64,000 nucleotides of DNA from Candidatus Rhodoferax odensensis (GTDB lineage: Bacteria; Pseudomonadota; Gammaproteobacteria; Burkholderiales; Burkholderiaceae_C), in contig JADKDJ010000018.1 in the NCBI GenBank assembly GCA_016718405.1, positions 6,127 through 70,126 on the forward strand. Direction: 5' to 3'. A model generated the notes under the pieces. That model did not search any database and had not been told where the DNA came from. It saw only the letters and a list, made by a program, of their open reading frames with translations. The position numbers were made by a program, and so were the translations under genes. Positions 48,153-56,770 of this stretch are shown piece after piece. Position 1 is the stretch's first letter. Each line of letters opens with the position of its first letter.

Positions 48153-49082
48153 GTGCGCAGATTCGTGTTGCGTCTGGCCCTGTGCCTGCTTGCGGCCGGT
48201 GGACCCGCCTTCGCGGCGGAGCCAGCCGTGGTGCTGGTCAGCAGTGAAACGGGCCCCGCTTATGCGCAATTGGTCGAGGCGACGACGGCAGAGCTGGAGC
48301 GCGTCGGGGTGGCCCGTGATGGGGTGCGGCACATGACGCTGGCTGATTTCCAGGAAGGCGAGCGACCGACACCCAAGCTGTTCGTGGCGCTCGGGGTGCG
48401 CGCGGCTACGGCGCTGGCGCAAACGGACGAGCGCATCCCGCTGCTGTGCACCTTGCTGCCACGCACCAGCTTTGAGCGCATCGTGCAGGAGTCCGGTCGC
48501 AGGCCCTCCAGCCAGTTCTCGGCGATCTACCTGGATCAGCCGTTGTCGCGCCAGCTCGAACTGGTGCGCCAACTGCTGCCCCAGGCCAGGCGAGTCGGCG
48601 TGTTGTGGGGCGAGGCTTCCATCACACAGCAGGGGCCACTGGAGGCGGCCGCCGCCAGCCGCGGCCTGCGCGTGGTGTCGGCGCGGGTTGAGCCGGGCCA
48701 AGCGCTGTTTCCGGCCCTGCAAAAGGTGTTGGAAGGGGCCGACGTGCTGCTGGCGCTGGCCGATCCGCAGATCTACCACGGCGGCAGCATCCAGAATATC
48801 TTGTTGGGTTCGGTCAGGGTCAGGGTGCCGGTGGTGGCGTTTTCGCACGCTTATGTGAAAGCCGGTGCCTTGGCGGCGGTCTATTCGACGCCTGCGCAGA
48901 TAGGGCTGCAGGCTGCAGCGATGACGCGCGCCGTGCTGCAAGGGCGTGGTCTGCCCAGCGCGCCGCAGTATGCAAGGGAGTTCGAAGTCAGCGTCAACCT
49001 GCCGGTGGCCCATGCGTTGGCTCTGCCGGTGGATGCATCGACGCTACTGGCGCGCCTGCGCTCGCTGGAGCGTGCACCATGA
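48153..49082 (+). CDS. Periplasmic ABC-type substrate-binding protein (PF04392-like)
   Basis: This 309-aa exported protein resembles the ABC_sub_bind family. The GTG at 48153 gives MRRFVLRLALCLLAAGGPAF as signal peptide, with GGGAG just upstream; an earlier in-frame GTG at 48117 would overlap the TonB receptor end. The two-lobe fold shows AEPAVVLVSSETGPAYAQLV, TPKLFVALGVRAATALAQTD, LEGADVLLALADPQIYHGGS and VPVVAFSHAYVKAGALAAVY. There is no permease or ATPase gene nearby. Its stop overlaps the kinase start by 4 nt. This suggests it delivers a ligand signal to that kinase rather than to a transporter. Confidence 0.82.
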   Translation: MRRFVLRLALCLLAAGGPAFAAEPAVVLVSSETGPAYAQLVEATTAELERVGVARDGVRHMTLADFQEGERPTPKLFVALGVRAATALAQTDERIPLLCTLLPRTSFERIVQESGRRPSSQFSAIYLDQPLSRQLELVRQLLPQARRVGVLWGEASITQQGPLEAAAASRGLRVVSARVEPGQALFPALQKVLEGADVLLALADPQIYHGGSIQNILLGSVRVRVPVVAFSHAYVKAGALAAVYSTPAQIGLQAAAMTRAVLQGRGLPSAPQYAREFEVSVNLPVAHALALPVDASTLLARLRSLERAP

Positions 49083-51037
49083 AAGTGGTCTTCGACATCC
49101 GCAGCCGCATGTTGGTGGCGGCGCTGTTACCGGTGACGCTGGTCGCATTGGTGATGGCTGTTGTACTGTTGCGCGGTCGCGCGGTGGACATTGCCGAAGC
49201 ACACGATCAACGTGCCCGTGCCCTGATTCGGCAAATGGCCGCCGCCAGTGAGTTCGGCCTGTTCAGCGCCAACAGTGCCAGCCTGCAGGCGATTGTCGGG
49301 GGGGCCATACGCCAGCCCGATGTGCGCGCGGTGCAGATTGTGGATGCGCGCGGCCAAGTGCTGGCCAGCAGTGGCGGCTTCGATTTTGGCACGATGCCAA
49401 ACTTAGGCGCCGACGAGGCCTTGCTCAGCGAGATGAAGCCCAACAGCGACGTGCTGGTGCAGCCGGTGCGGGCGACCCAGGTCAACATTGACGACTTGTT
49501 TGAGCGCTCGCCCACGGAGCCCCAGCGCGAGGCGGCGCCCTTGGGTCACGTGGTGATGGTGTTTTCTCGCGACAGCGTTTCCCAGCGTGCGCGCGACATG
49601 CTCTGGCTTGGTCTGCTCGTGACGATGGGCGGCGTCGTGCTCGGCGGCTGGCTCGCCCTGCGCCTGGCGCGCAGCGTGAACCAGCCTGTGCTGCGCATGG
49701 CGACCATGATCGAGCGAATCGGACAGGGTGAGCTGTTCGTTCGCGGTCCCGTGCTGGCAAGCGACCCCATGAGTCAGGTACAGCGCGGGCTCAACGAGAT
49801 GGCCGCCCGCCTCGAATCGAGTCGCAGGGAACTGAGCCAGCGCATTGCGGCGGCAACCTTCGAACTGCGTGAGAAAAAGGAGGAGGCCGAAGCGGCCACG
49901 CAAGCCAAGTCGCGCTTCCTCGCCGCGGCCAGCCACGACCTGCGCCAGCCCCTGCACGCGCTGGGCATGTTTGTAGCAAGGCTGTCGCAGTTGCCCATGG
50001 ACGAACAGACCCGCCAACTGGTGGGCAGTCTCGAAGCGTCGGTGCTGGCGATGCAAAACCTGCTCGATGCGTTACTGGATGTGTCGCGCCTGGAGGCCGA
50101 GTCGGTCAAGATCCGCGTGCGACCGATGGCGGTCAGTGAGTTGTTTGACCAGCTGCGTGAAACCTTGTCGGCGACTGCCACAGCAAAGGGTTTGCGATTG
50201 CGGGTTCGGCCCAGCGCGACGTGGATCCTGAGCGACCCATCGCTGCTGCATCGGGTTCTGCTCAACCTGGTGGGCAACGCCATCCGCTATACCGATGTCG
50301 GCACCGTGCTGTTGGCCTGTCGTCCGTGGGGCGATGGGCGCCTGGCGCGCATTGAGGTGTGGGACAGCGGCATCGGCATTGCGCCCGAGCATCAGGCCGA
50401 GGTGTTCAAGGAGTTTTTTCAGGTCGGCAATCCACAGCGCAACCGAGAGCAGGGGCTGGGCCTGGGGCTCAACATCGTGCAACGCACCACCCGCTTGCTG
50501 GGGCACCGCCTGCATCTGCGATCCGAACTGGGCTGCGGCACGCGGTTCACGATCGAGGTGCCGGTCGTGGCGCCATCCGATCATCGGCTTGCGCCGCCGG
50601 TCCCGGCGCCTGCGATGGTGGGTGAGCAGTTTGACGGTCTGAAGGTGCTGGTGGTGGAGGACGACGCGCTGGCCAGCGAAGGTTTGGGCAGCTTGTTGCA
50701 GTCCTGGGGTTGCCAGACGCGGCAGGTCGACGGCTTGGCAGCGGCACTGGAGCTGGTGGCCAGCGGGTGGCAACCCGCCGTCATCGTGAGCGACTTTCGC
50801 TTGCGTGACGCCGAGCACGGGGTTGAGACCGTGCGGCGCCTGCGACTGGCCATCGGTAGCCCGGTGCCGGCCTGCCTGATGAGCGGCGACACCAGTCCCG
50901 AGTTGATTCACCTGTCACACCAGGCCGGTCTGACGCTGCTGTTCAAGCCCGTGCGCCCCGCCAAGCTGCGCAGCCTGTTGCGCAAGCTGGTGGCGCCTGG
51001 GCCAAGGGATGCTTCGCCGGGGGAGGGTAGGGTTTAG
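49079..51037 (+). CDS. Hybrid sensor histidine kinase with C-terminal receiver
   Basis: This is an inner-membrane sensor kinase of 652 aa. TM1 is about residues 11-32 (MLVAALLPVTLVALVMAVVL), and the periplasmic sensor spans about 33-173. TM2 is about 174-195 (LWLGLLVTMGGVVLGGWLAL), then a HAMP linker (about 196-250). The HisKA domain has phospho-acceptor H286 (AAASHDLRQPLHALGMFVAR). The ATPase domain has the N box LLNLVGNAIRYTDVG, G1 IEVWDSGIGIA and G2 REQGLGLGLNIVQRTTRLLG. The receiver domain (KVLVVEDDALASEGL) has D572 in VIVSDFRLRD. It is coupled to the binding-protein gene by ATGA and convergent with a LuxR-type regulator gene. Confidence 0.94.
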   Translation: MKVVFDIRSRMLVAALLPVTLVALVMAVVLLRGRAVDIAEAHDQRARALIRQMAAASEFGLFSANSASLQAIVGGAIRQPDVRAVQIVDARGQVLASSGGFDFGTMPNLGADEALLSEMKPNSDVLVQPVRATQVNIDDLFERSPTEPQREAAPLGHVVMVFSRDSVSQRARDMLWLGLLVTMGGVVLGGWLALRLARSVNQPVLRMATMIERIGQGELFVRGPVLASDPMSQVQRGLNEMAARLESSRRELSQRIAAATFELREKKEEAEAATQAKSRFLAAASHDLRQPLHALGMFVARLSQLPMDEQTRQLVGSLEASVLAMQNLLDALLDVSRLEAESVKIRVRPMAVSELFDQLRETLSATATAKGLRLRVRPSATWILSDPSLLHRVLLNLVGNAIRYTDVGTVLLACRPWGDGRLARIEVWDSGIGIAPEHQAEVFKEFFQVGNPQRNREQGLGLGLNIVQRTTRLLGHRLHLRSELGCGTRFTIEVPVVAPSDHRLAPPVPAPAMVGEQFDGLKVLVVEDDALASEGLGSLLQSWGCQTRQVDGLAAALELVASGWQPAVIVSDFRLRDAEHGVETVRRLRLAIGSPVPACLMSGDTSPELIHLSHQAGLTLLFKPVRPAKLRSLLRKLVAPGPRDASPGEGRV

Positions 51038-51071
51038 GGGCTGTTCTTTTCAACACGCCCCCTGCGGCCGA

Positions 51072-51731
51072 TCAGCTTGTGGCCGATCGACTGCCCGCCA
51101 CATAGCCATGCCGCTCTGCGGCCAGCACCGCTTGGGTACGGGTTTGCACGTCGAAGCGGCGCAGGATGGCGGTGACGTGGTTCTTGACGGTTTCTTCGGA
51201 CAGATGAAGCTTGGCGCTGATCTGGCGGTTGGTGCGCCCATCCAGCAGTTCAAGCAGCACCAGTTCCTGGCGACGGGTTAGCAGCGCGGGCGCCTGACCA
51301 CCTGTGCCGCTGGCACCCAGCGGTGCCGGCCCACTCTCACTGACGCCGTCGGCGGGCCTGTAAACACCTCCGGCCAGCACCAGCCTGACTACCGACAACA
51401 ACTCGCTGCTCAGGCCCGACTTGGTCACGAAACCGGCCGCGCCACGATCCATCACCCGTCGCATCGTCTGTGGGCTGGCCGAGCCGGACAGAATGATGAT
51501 CGGCAGCTCCGGGTGGCGCTGGGCAAAGATGTCCAATGCGGCCAGGCCATTCATGTCGGGCAGATGGTAGTCCAGCAGCACCAGATCAAGGTCGGGGTGC
51601 AGCGCGGCTTGGTCGAAGGCGCGTGTGCAATCGGGGGCATCGAGCACCTCGGGCGCTTCTTGCAGACCGGCCAGCACCTGGCGCAGCCCTTCGCGCACCA
51701 GCGCGTGATCGTCCACTACCAGGATCTTCAT
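51072..51731 (-). CDS. LuxR/NarL-family response regulator
   Basis: This is a two-component transcription factor of 219 aa. The receiver MKILVVDDHALVREGLRQVL has phospho-acceptor D54 in LVLLDYHLPDMNGLAALDIF, with the conserved Ser and Lys in ILSGSAS and GFVTKSG. A linker rich in Gly and Ala is followed by a LuxR-type HTH (LTRRQELVLLELLDGRTNRQ, then LHLSEETVKNHVTAILRRFD). It lies 34 nt from the stop of the hybrid kinase on the opposite strand and is its probable partner. Target genes cannot be read from the sequence, but the TonB receptor operon is the natural candidate. Confidence 0.93.
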   Translation of the reverse strand: MKILVVDDHALVREGLRQVLAGLQEAPEVLDAPDCTRAFDQAALHPDLDLVLLDYHLPDMNGLAALDIFAQRHPELPIIILSGSASPQTMRRVMDRGAAGFVTKSGLSSELLSVVRLVLAGGVYRPADGVSESGPAPLGASGTGGQAPALLTRRQELVLLELLDGRTNRQISAKLHLSEETVKNHVTAILRRFDVQTRTQAVLAAERHGYVAGSRSATS

Positions 51732-51782
51732 GGCGCGGGCCTCGATGTCTCGGCGTGGAAGGTGGGCATCCGGCGCATCGTC

Positions 51783-52544
51783 TCAGACACAGCGCGCTCC
51801 ATCGACCTCGATGCACACGCCACTGATGAAGCTGGCCTCATCGCTGGCCAGATAGAGCACCGCGTTGGCCACATCCAGCGCGCTGGAGAAGCGGCCCAAG
51901 GGAATGCTGGAGAGGAACTTGGCGCGCCGGGTATCGTCAAGCGGCCCACCGGCGAACTCGACCGACAAGCCGGTGTCCGGGTTGAACACCGGGTTGACAC
52001 AGTTGACGCGGATGTTGTCGGTTCCCAGCTCGGCGGCCAACGATTTGGAGGTGACGATCACCGCGCCTTTGGAGCCGTTGTACCAGGTCAGACCCGGGCG
52101 TGGTCGGATGCCGGCCGTGGACGCAATGTTGATGAAGCAGCCACCGCCCTGGCGCCGGAACACCGGCGTGGCGTGAATCGTGGCGAGGTAGATGCTCTTG
52201 ACGTTGACGCTGTAACAGCGGTCGAACTCTTCCTCGCTGACTTCGAGCGCAGGGCGGTTGCGGTGCGTCCATCCGGCGTTATTGACCATCACGTCCAGCA
52301 CGCCATGGCGCTGCACCGCAGTGGCGACCAGCGCCTGGACCTGGTCAGTCTGCGTGACATCTGCCTGGAAGAATGAAGCCCGCCCGCCTGCGGCGACGAT
52401 CTGTGCCGCGACTTTCTGCCCAGACCGGGAATCTAGGTCGTTGACGATGACCTGGGCGCCTTCACTGGCCAGGCGCTTGGCAATGCCTGCGCCGATGCCG
52501 CCACCGGCACCGGTCACGATGATGGACTTGCCGTTTACACGCAT
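51783..52544 (-). CDS. Short-chain dehydrogenase/reductase
   Basis: This is a 253-aa NAD(P)-dependent oxidoreductase of the classical SDR family. The cofactor motif is IIVTGAGGGIGAGIAKRLAS, with an Asp in VIVNDLDSRS favouring NAD. NNAGW is the structural NAG motif. The catalytic Ser and Tyr-x3-Lys are in FINIASTAGI and TWYNGSKGAVIVT. The C terminus SFISGVCIEVDGARCV is family-typical. The substrate is unknown. The start is ATG 52544. It stands between the response regulator and an acyltransferase gene, all on the minus strand, with gaps of 51 and 127 nt. Confidence 0.92.
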   Translation of the reverse strand: MRVNGKSIIVTGAGGGIGAGIAKRLASEGAQVIVNDLDSRSGQKVAAQIVAAGGRASFFQADVTQTDQVQALVATAVQRHGVLDVMVNNAGWTHRNRPALEVSEEEFDRCYSVNVKSIYLATIHATPVFRRQGGGCFINIASTAGIRPRPGLTWYNGSKGAVIVTSKSLAAELGTDNIRVNCVNPVFNPDTGLSVEFAGGPLDDTRRAKFLSSIPLGRFSSALDVANAVLYLASDEASFISGVCIEVDGARCV

Positions 52545-52671
52545 GGACGTTCTTCTTCGAGTGGGCGACCCGATCGCTGCGCAAGCAAGGGTGCTGCGCA
52601 GGCCAACGGTTCATTGTCCCGCAAAAGCCCGCTGTTTCAAACAGGCACAAGGGCTGCATCTTGGTGAATAT

Positions 52672-53585
52672 TTACCTTGCCTGGGCCAACTGCGATGCCT
52701 TAAGCAGGGCCGCGATTTGGGCATCCTTCTCCTGCCACAGCTGCTGCACCCATTGCGCAAAGGCCTCGCGCACGGCTGGGTCGCCCGCATAGTCGCCCTG
52801 TGCCAGTTGCTGCGGCACCGGCAGGCTACGCACCCGCACCACGATGCGACGCACCTTGCCCTGCAGGAAGTGCCAGAAGGTAGGCCGGCCATCGGGGTAG
52901 ACGATGGTGACATCCAGAATCGCCTGGAACTTGTCTCCCATGGCATTGAGTGCCAGCGCGATGCCGCCAGCCTTGGGCCCGAGCAGGTGCCGATAGGGGA
53001 TTGCTGGCGTTTGTGCTTCTCGACGGTGAAGCGCGTGCCTTCCAGAAAGTTCATCACGCTGGTGGGGATCAAGGCGTACTTTTCGCAGGCCTTGCGGGTG
53101 GTTTCCTGGTCCTTGCCGCGCATCTCGGGGTGTTGCTTGAGGTAAGCCTCGCTGTGTCGGCGCATGAAAGGGAACTCCAGCGCCCACCAGGCCAGGCCCA
53201 TCACCGGCACCCAGATCAGCTCATGCTTGAGGAAGAACTTCAACAACGGGATGCGCCGGTTGAGCAGATGCTGCAACACCAGAATGTCAACCCACGATTG
53301 GTGATTGCAGTTGACCAGGTACCAACTGCGGTACTTCAGATCCTCTAAGCCTTGCACATCCCAGGTGGTGCGCTGCGTCAGCGCCATCCAGCCACTGTTG
53401 CAACTGATCCAGGCCTCGGCGATGGCCAGCAGCACCGGGTCGATGTGCAGCCGCACCGCCTTGATCGGGATCAGCAGCTTGACGACTGCCACCAACAGCA
53501 GGATGGGTACCCAGAACAGGGCGTTGATCACCATCAGCAGGGTGGCGAGCGTGGCGATCAGAGGTGTTGGCAGGAAACTGAGCAT
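52672..53585 (-). CDS. PlsC-like 1-acylglycerol-3-phosphate acyltransferase (one frameshift)
   Basis: This is a membrane-bound phospholipid acyltransferase of about 304 aa. It has N-terminal hydrophobic helices (IATLATLLMVINALFWVPIL). The HX4D motif is in LVNCNHQSWVDILVLQHLLN, then FLKHELIWVPVMGLAWWALE and substrate motif NFLEGTRFTVEKHKR. After a 1-nt shift at about 52995 the frame continues GPKAGGIALALNAMGDKFQA, ILDVTIVYPDGRPTFWHFLQ and ends LLKASQLAQAR at 52672. The start at ATG 53585 gives MLSFLPTPLIATLA. The region belongs to the C-terminal extended YihG-like group. Confidence 0.88.
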
Positions 53586-53657
53586 GGGCAAGGGGCTGGG
53601 TGGCGCGATGTGTCGAATTGTCGGTGCATTCCTCGGCACGCTCGCTGGCTTTTGGAA

Positions 53658-54363
53658 TCAGGGTGGCGACAGGTGGGCCAGAAAGCGCCGCTCGGTGAGC
53701 TTGAACAGCCAGACCAGCGTGAAGGTCCCCAGCAGGTAAAGTGATGCGGCGGCCAGGTAGGCTTCGAATGGCAGATAGAACTCCGAATAGATGCGGCCAG
53801 CCGCCTGTGATGTCCAGCATGGCCGGCACTGCGCTGGCAAGGCTGGTGCTGTGCAGCATCATCACCACCTCGTTGCTGTAGGCGGGTAGGGTGCGGCGCA
53901 GCGCACCGGGCAGCACGATGTGCAGCATCACCTGCGGGCGGCTCATGCCAAAGGCCTGCGCGGCTTCGAGCTCGCCAGCGGCGGTCTCGCGGATCGCGCC
54001 GGCCAGCATCTCGGCCGTGTAGGCTGCGGTGTTGAGGCTAAAGGCCAGCAAGGCGCAGAAAAAGGGCTCCTTGAAGTGCGTCCACGGCCAGACGCTGTCC
54101 CAACGCGCCTGAATCCACTCCAACTGGCCCAGCCCGTAGTAGATCAGGTAGACCTGAATCAGCAACGGCGTGCCACGAATCACGAAGGTGTAGCTGCCCA
54201 CGACTTGTCGTAGCAGCCGGCTCGGGCCCGTCAGTGCCAGCGCGAACAGCAGCGCCAGTACACCTCCCACCGCCAGCGAGGCGGCCAGCAGACCGAGCGT
54301 GGTGAGCACGCCCTGGCCAAACAGCGCCAGGCTCTCGGGGCGAAAGATCACCTCCCAGTTCAT
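53658..54363 (-). CDS. Polar amino acid ABC transporter permease, HisM/ArtM-like (one frameshift)
   Basis: This is an inner-membrane permease of an amino acid importer, about 235 aa. It starts MNWEVIFRPESLALFGQGVL, with helices LTTLGLLAASLAVGGVLALL and FVIRGTPLLIQVYLIYYGLG. The EAA loop is GELEAAQAFGMSRPQVMLHI with VLPGALRRTLPAYSNE. After a 1-nt shift at about 53805 the end is EAYLAAASLYLLGTFTLVWL and FKLTERRFLAHLSPP. It pairs with the HisQ-like permease encoded just upstream (stop TGA directly followed by ATG). Confidence 0.9.
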
Positions 54364-55050
54364 TCAGTGTCGACCTCGTTGGACGCCCAGGCTGTAGCGC
54401 TGGTTGAGATGGCGCAGCAGCAGCAGCGAGAGCCAGGTGTAGACCAAAAACAGCGCGGCCGTGAACAGAAAGAACGCAAACGGCGAGCGAGTGGCGGCAC
54501 TGGCCTGCTTGGCCAGATAGGTCATCTCCTGCAGGCCAATCAGGCTGACCACGGCGGTGGCCTTGATCAGCACCAGCCAGTTGTTGGTGAAGCCCGGCAG
54601 GGCATGGCGCAGCATCTGCGGCAAGGTGATGCGCAGCAAGACCTGCCCAGGACTCATGCCGAAAGCGGCCGCCGCCTCGAACTGGCCCTTTGGAATAGCC
54701 AGGATGGCACCTCGAAAAGTCTCGGTCATGTAGGCGCCGTAGATGAAGCCCAAGGTTGCCACACCTGCCGTGAAAGGCTCGATGTCGATCGTCAGCTCGC
54801 TGCCCAGCGCCTCGATCACGGCGTTCAAACCGATGCTACCGCCGTAAAACACCAGCAACATCAGCACCAGATCGGGGATGCCGCGGATCACCGTGGTGTA
54901 GAGCGTGGCTGGCACCCTCAGGGCGCGCCGGCCGGACAACCTGGCCGCCGCGCCGAGCAGCCCCAGCAGCACCGCCACCGCCAAGGCCGCCAGCGACACC
55001 GCCACGGTCAGCAGCGCGCCGTGCAGGATAGAGCCGTAGTAGGCGCTCAA
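54364..55050 (-). CDS. Polar amino acid ABC transporter permease, HisQ/ArtQ-like
   Basis: This is the second membrane subunit of the amino acid importer, 228 aa. It starts MSAYYGSILHGALLTVAVSL. Family segments are YTTVIRGIPDLVLMLLVFYG and the EAA loop FEAAAAFGMSPGQVLLRITL with PQMLRHALPGFTNNWLVLIK. The C-terminal helix is FFLFTAALFLVYTWLSLLLL. It lies 40 nt after the binding-protein gene and directly abuts the second permease gene. No ATPase gene follows in this window, so the HisP/ArtP component must be elsewhere. Confidence 0.94.
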   Translation of the reverse strand: MSAYYGSILHGALLTVAVSLAALAVAVLLGLLGAAARLSGRRALRVPATLYTTVIRGIPDLVLMLLVFYGGSIGLNAVIEALGSELTIDIEPFTAGVATLGFIYGAYMTETFRGAILAIPKGQFEAAAAFGMSPGQVLLRITLPQMLRHALPGFTNNWLVLIKATAVVSLIGLQEMTYLAKQASAATRSPFAFFLFTAALFLVYTWLSLLLLRHLNQRYSLGVQRGRH

Positions 55051-55090
55051 GGCAGCTCAGCTCGCCGTGTCAAACGCCCTGGCGCTGGGT

Positions 55091-55858
55091 TCAGTTGCCG
55101 TAGACGTCAAACTTGAAGTACTTGTCGTTGATCTTCTTGTAAGTGCCGTTGGCGCGAATGGTCTTGATCGCCGCGTTGAGCTCGGCCTTCAGCGCAGCTT
55201 CGCCTTTGCGCAGGGCAATGCCGGCGCCAATGCCGAAGTATTTGGGCATGTTGAGCTCGGGCCCGACGAGGCCGTAGTTCTTGCCCTCTGGCTTGCCCAG
55301 AAAGCCGCCTGTCACCTCCACCACATCGGCTACCGTGCCGTCGAGTCGACCTGACTTGATGTCCAGGTACACCTGGTCCTGCGCCTCGTAGGCCGTCACC
55401 ACCACCCCGGCGGGCTTGAGCTCGCCCATCGCGTATTTCTCCTGGGTGCTGGCCTTGAGCACGCCAATTTTCTTGCCCTTGAGCGAGGCCAGGTCGGTGA
55501 ACTTGATGTCATTCCTGACCACGATCTTGCTCGGCGTGTTGTAGTACTTGTCGGTGAAGTCGACCGCCTTGAGCCTGTCCTCGGTGATCGACATGGAACT
55601 GATGATGACTTCGTACTTCTTGGCCTGCAGCCCAGGGATCATGCTGTCCCACGCCTGCTCAACGAAGACACACTTGCGCTTGATCTGTTCGCACAGCGCC
55701 AGGGCGATGTCGACGTCAAAGCCGGTCGGTTTGCCGTCAGCGGTCTTGAACGTGAAGGGCTCGTAGGTGGCGTCGATGGCGACTTTGAGGTCTTTGGGCT
55801 GGGCGCCGGCCACCAGGGCCAGGGCACTCAAGCTCAGGCAGAGGGCGAGTTTCTTCAT
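55091..55858 (-). CDS. Periplasmic polar amino acid-binding protein (HisJ/ArtJ-like)
   Basis: This is a solute receptor of SBP family 3, 255 aa. ATG 55858 gives signal peptide MKKLALCLSLSALALVAGAQ. The mature protein shows KVAIDATYEPFTFKTADGKP, GFDVDIALALCEQIKRKCVF, ISSMSITEDRLKAVDFTDKY, the lobe-2 motif LKGKKIGVLKASTQEKYA and IRANGTYKKINDKYFKFDVY. The two close cysteines (ALCEQIKRKC) are like the disulfide of HisJ/ArgT, which suggests a basic amino acid ligand. It is first in the operon before the two permeases. Confidence 0.94.
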   Translation of the reverse strand: MKKLALCLSLSALALVAGAQPKDLKVAIDATYEPFTFKTADGKPTGFDVDIALALCEQIKRKCVFVEQAWDSMIPGLQAKKYEVIISSMSITEDRLKAVDFTDKYYNTPSKIVVRNDIKFTDLASLKGKKIGVLKASTQEKYAMGELKPAGVVVTAYEAQDQVYLDIKSGRLDGTVADVVEVTGGFLGKPEGKNYGLVGPELNMPKYFGIGAGIALRKGEAALKAELNAAIKTIRANGTYKKINDKYFKFDVYGN

Positions 55859-56005
55859 GAACAGTCCTTTGTTGGTGCAGCAGGCCGGCGGCGGCCTGTG
55901 GTGCGGTGAGACGGACGATTCTAGGGGCCGGTAGCCCACTTTGGGGTGGCCGGGCGCGTTGGCGTTTACCCTTGGCCGTCAGGGCGCACGACCGGGCCAG
56001 CGTGT

Positions 56006-56596
56006 CTACTCGGCTTCGAACTGCAAGGCGTTCTTGCCCGTGAATCCAGCGTAGAAGGCCTTGATGGCGCTCATGTCGGCCTCGATGTCGCCGGTCGGGT
56101 GAAACAGGGGGCCCAGGCCGCTGATTTTGCGCTTGTAGTCCATGTAGGCCAGCACAATCGGCACCTTGGCGCTTAGCGCGATGTAGTAGAAGCCAGTCTT
56201 CCAGTAGCGTGTCTTCTGGCGCGTGCCTTCGGGTGGCACCACCAGTTGCAGCGGCGCGTCGGCGTCCATGATGGCCTGGGCCGAGGCGGCCACCATATTG
56301 CTGGCGCGTTCGCGGTTGACCGGAATGCCGCCCATCCACATCATGAGGTGGCGAAACGGCGGCTTGAAGATCGATGCCTTGCCCATCCAGTAGATGTTCA
56401 GGCGCAGCGCAAAGGCCACCATCAAGGTGTTGGGCAAGTCCCAGTTGCTGGTGTGCGGCGCGGCGATCATCACGCACTTGGGTGTGTTGGCGGGCAGGGC
56501 GCCCTCGACCTTCCAGCCGGTGACTTTGAGAATGACCAATGACAGGCCGCGAAGGAGGGTGTTGACCACAGGCGTGTCAAAAATCGTTCGGTGCAT
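56006..56596 (-). CDS. Small PlsC-like glycerolipid acyltransferase
   Basis: This is a 196-aa acyltransferase of the LPLAT/PlsC superfamily. HX4D is in MIAAPHTSNWDLPNTLMVAF, the second motif is HLMMWMGGIPVNRERASNMV and the third is QLVVPPEGTRQKTRYWKTGF. YYIALSAKVPIVLAYMDYKR follows. It lacks long hydrophobic helices apart from LLRGLSLVILKVTGW. The substrate is unknown. It is transcribed alone on the minus strand, with 147 nt of empty sequence before the amino acid-binding gene and about 170 nt upstream. Confidence 0.9.
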   Translation of the reverse strand: MHRTIFDTPVVNTLLRGLSLVILKVTGWKVEGALPANTPKCVMIAAPHTSNWDLPNTLMVAFALRLNIYWMGKASIFKPPFRHLMMWMGGIPVNRERASNMVAASAQAIMDADAPLQLVVPPEGTRQKTRYWKTGFYYIALSAKVPIVLAYMDYKRKISGLGPLFHPTGDIEADMSAIKAFYAGFTGKNALQFEAE

Positions 56597-56770
56597 GGTT
56601 TAACTGTAACAGCCCGGTTACGTCCCTCAGTCGCTGCTTGGCCAAGTGATTGCCCTTGGCGATCGACTCACCGGCAATCGGCAAGTCCAGGGCGCCGCAC
56701 AAAGGTCATGGGCGGCCCACGTCGGGGCCGCTCGGTATGATGAGGGCAGTAACTGCTTCCTGTGTTGGCA

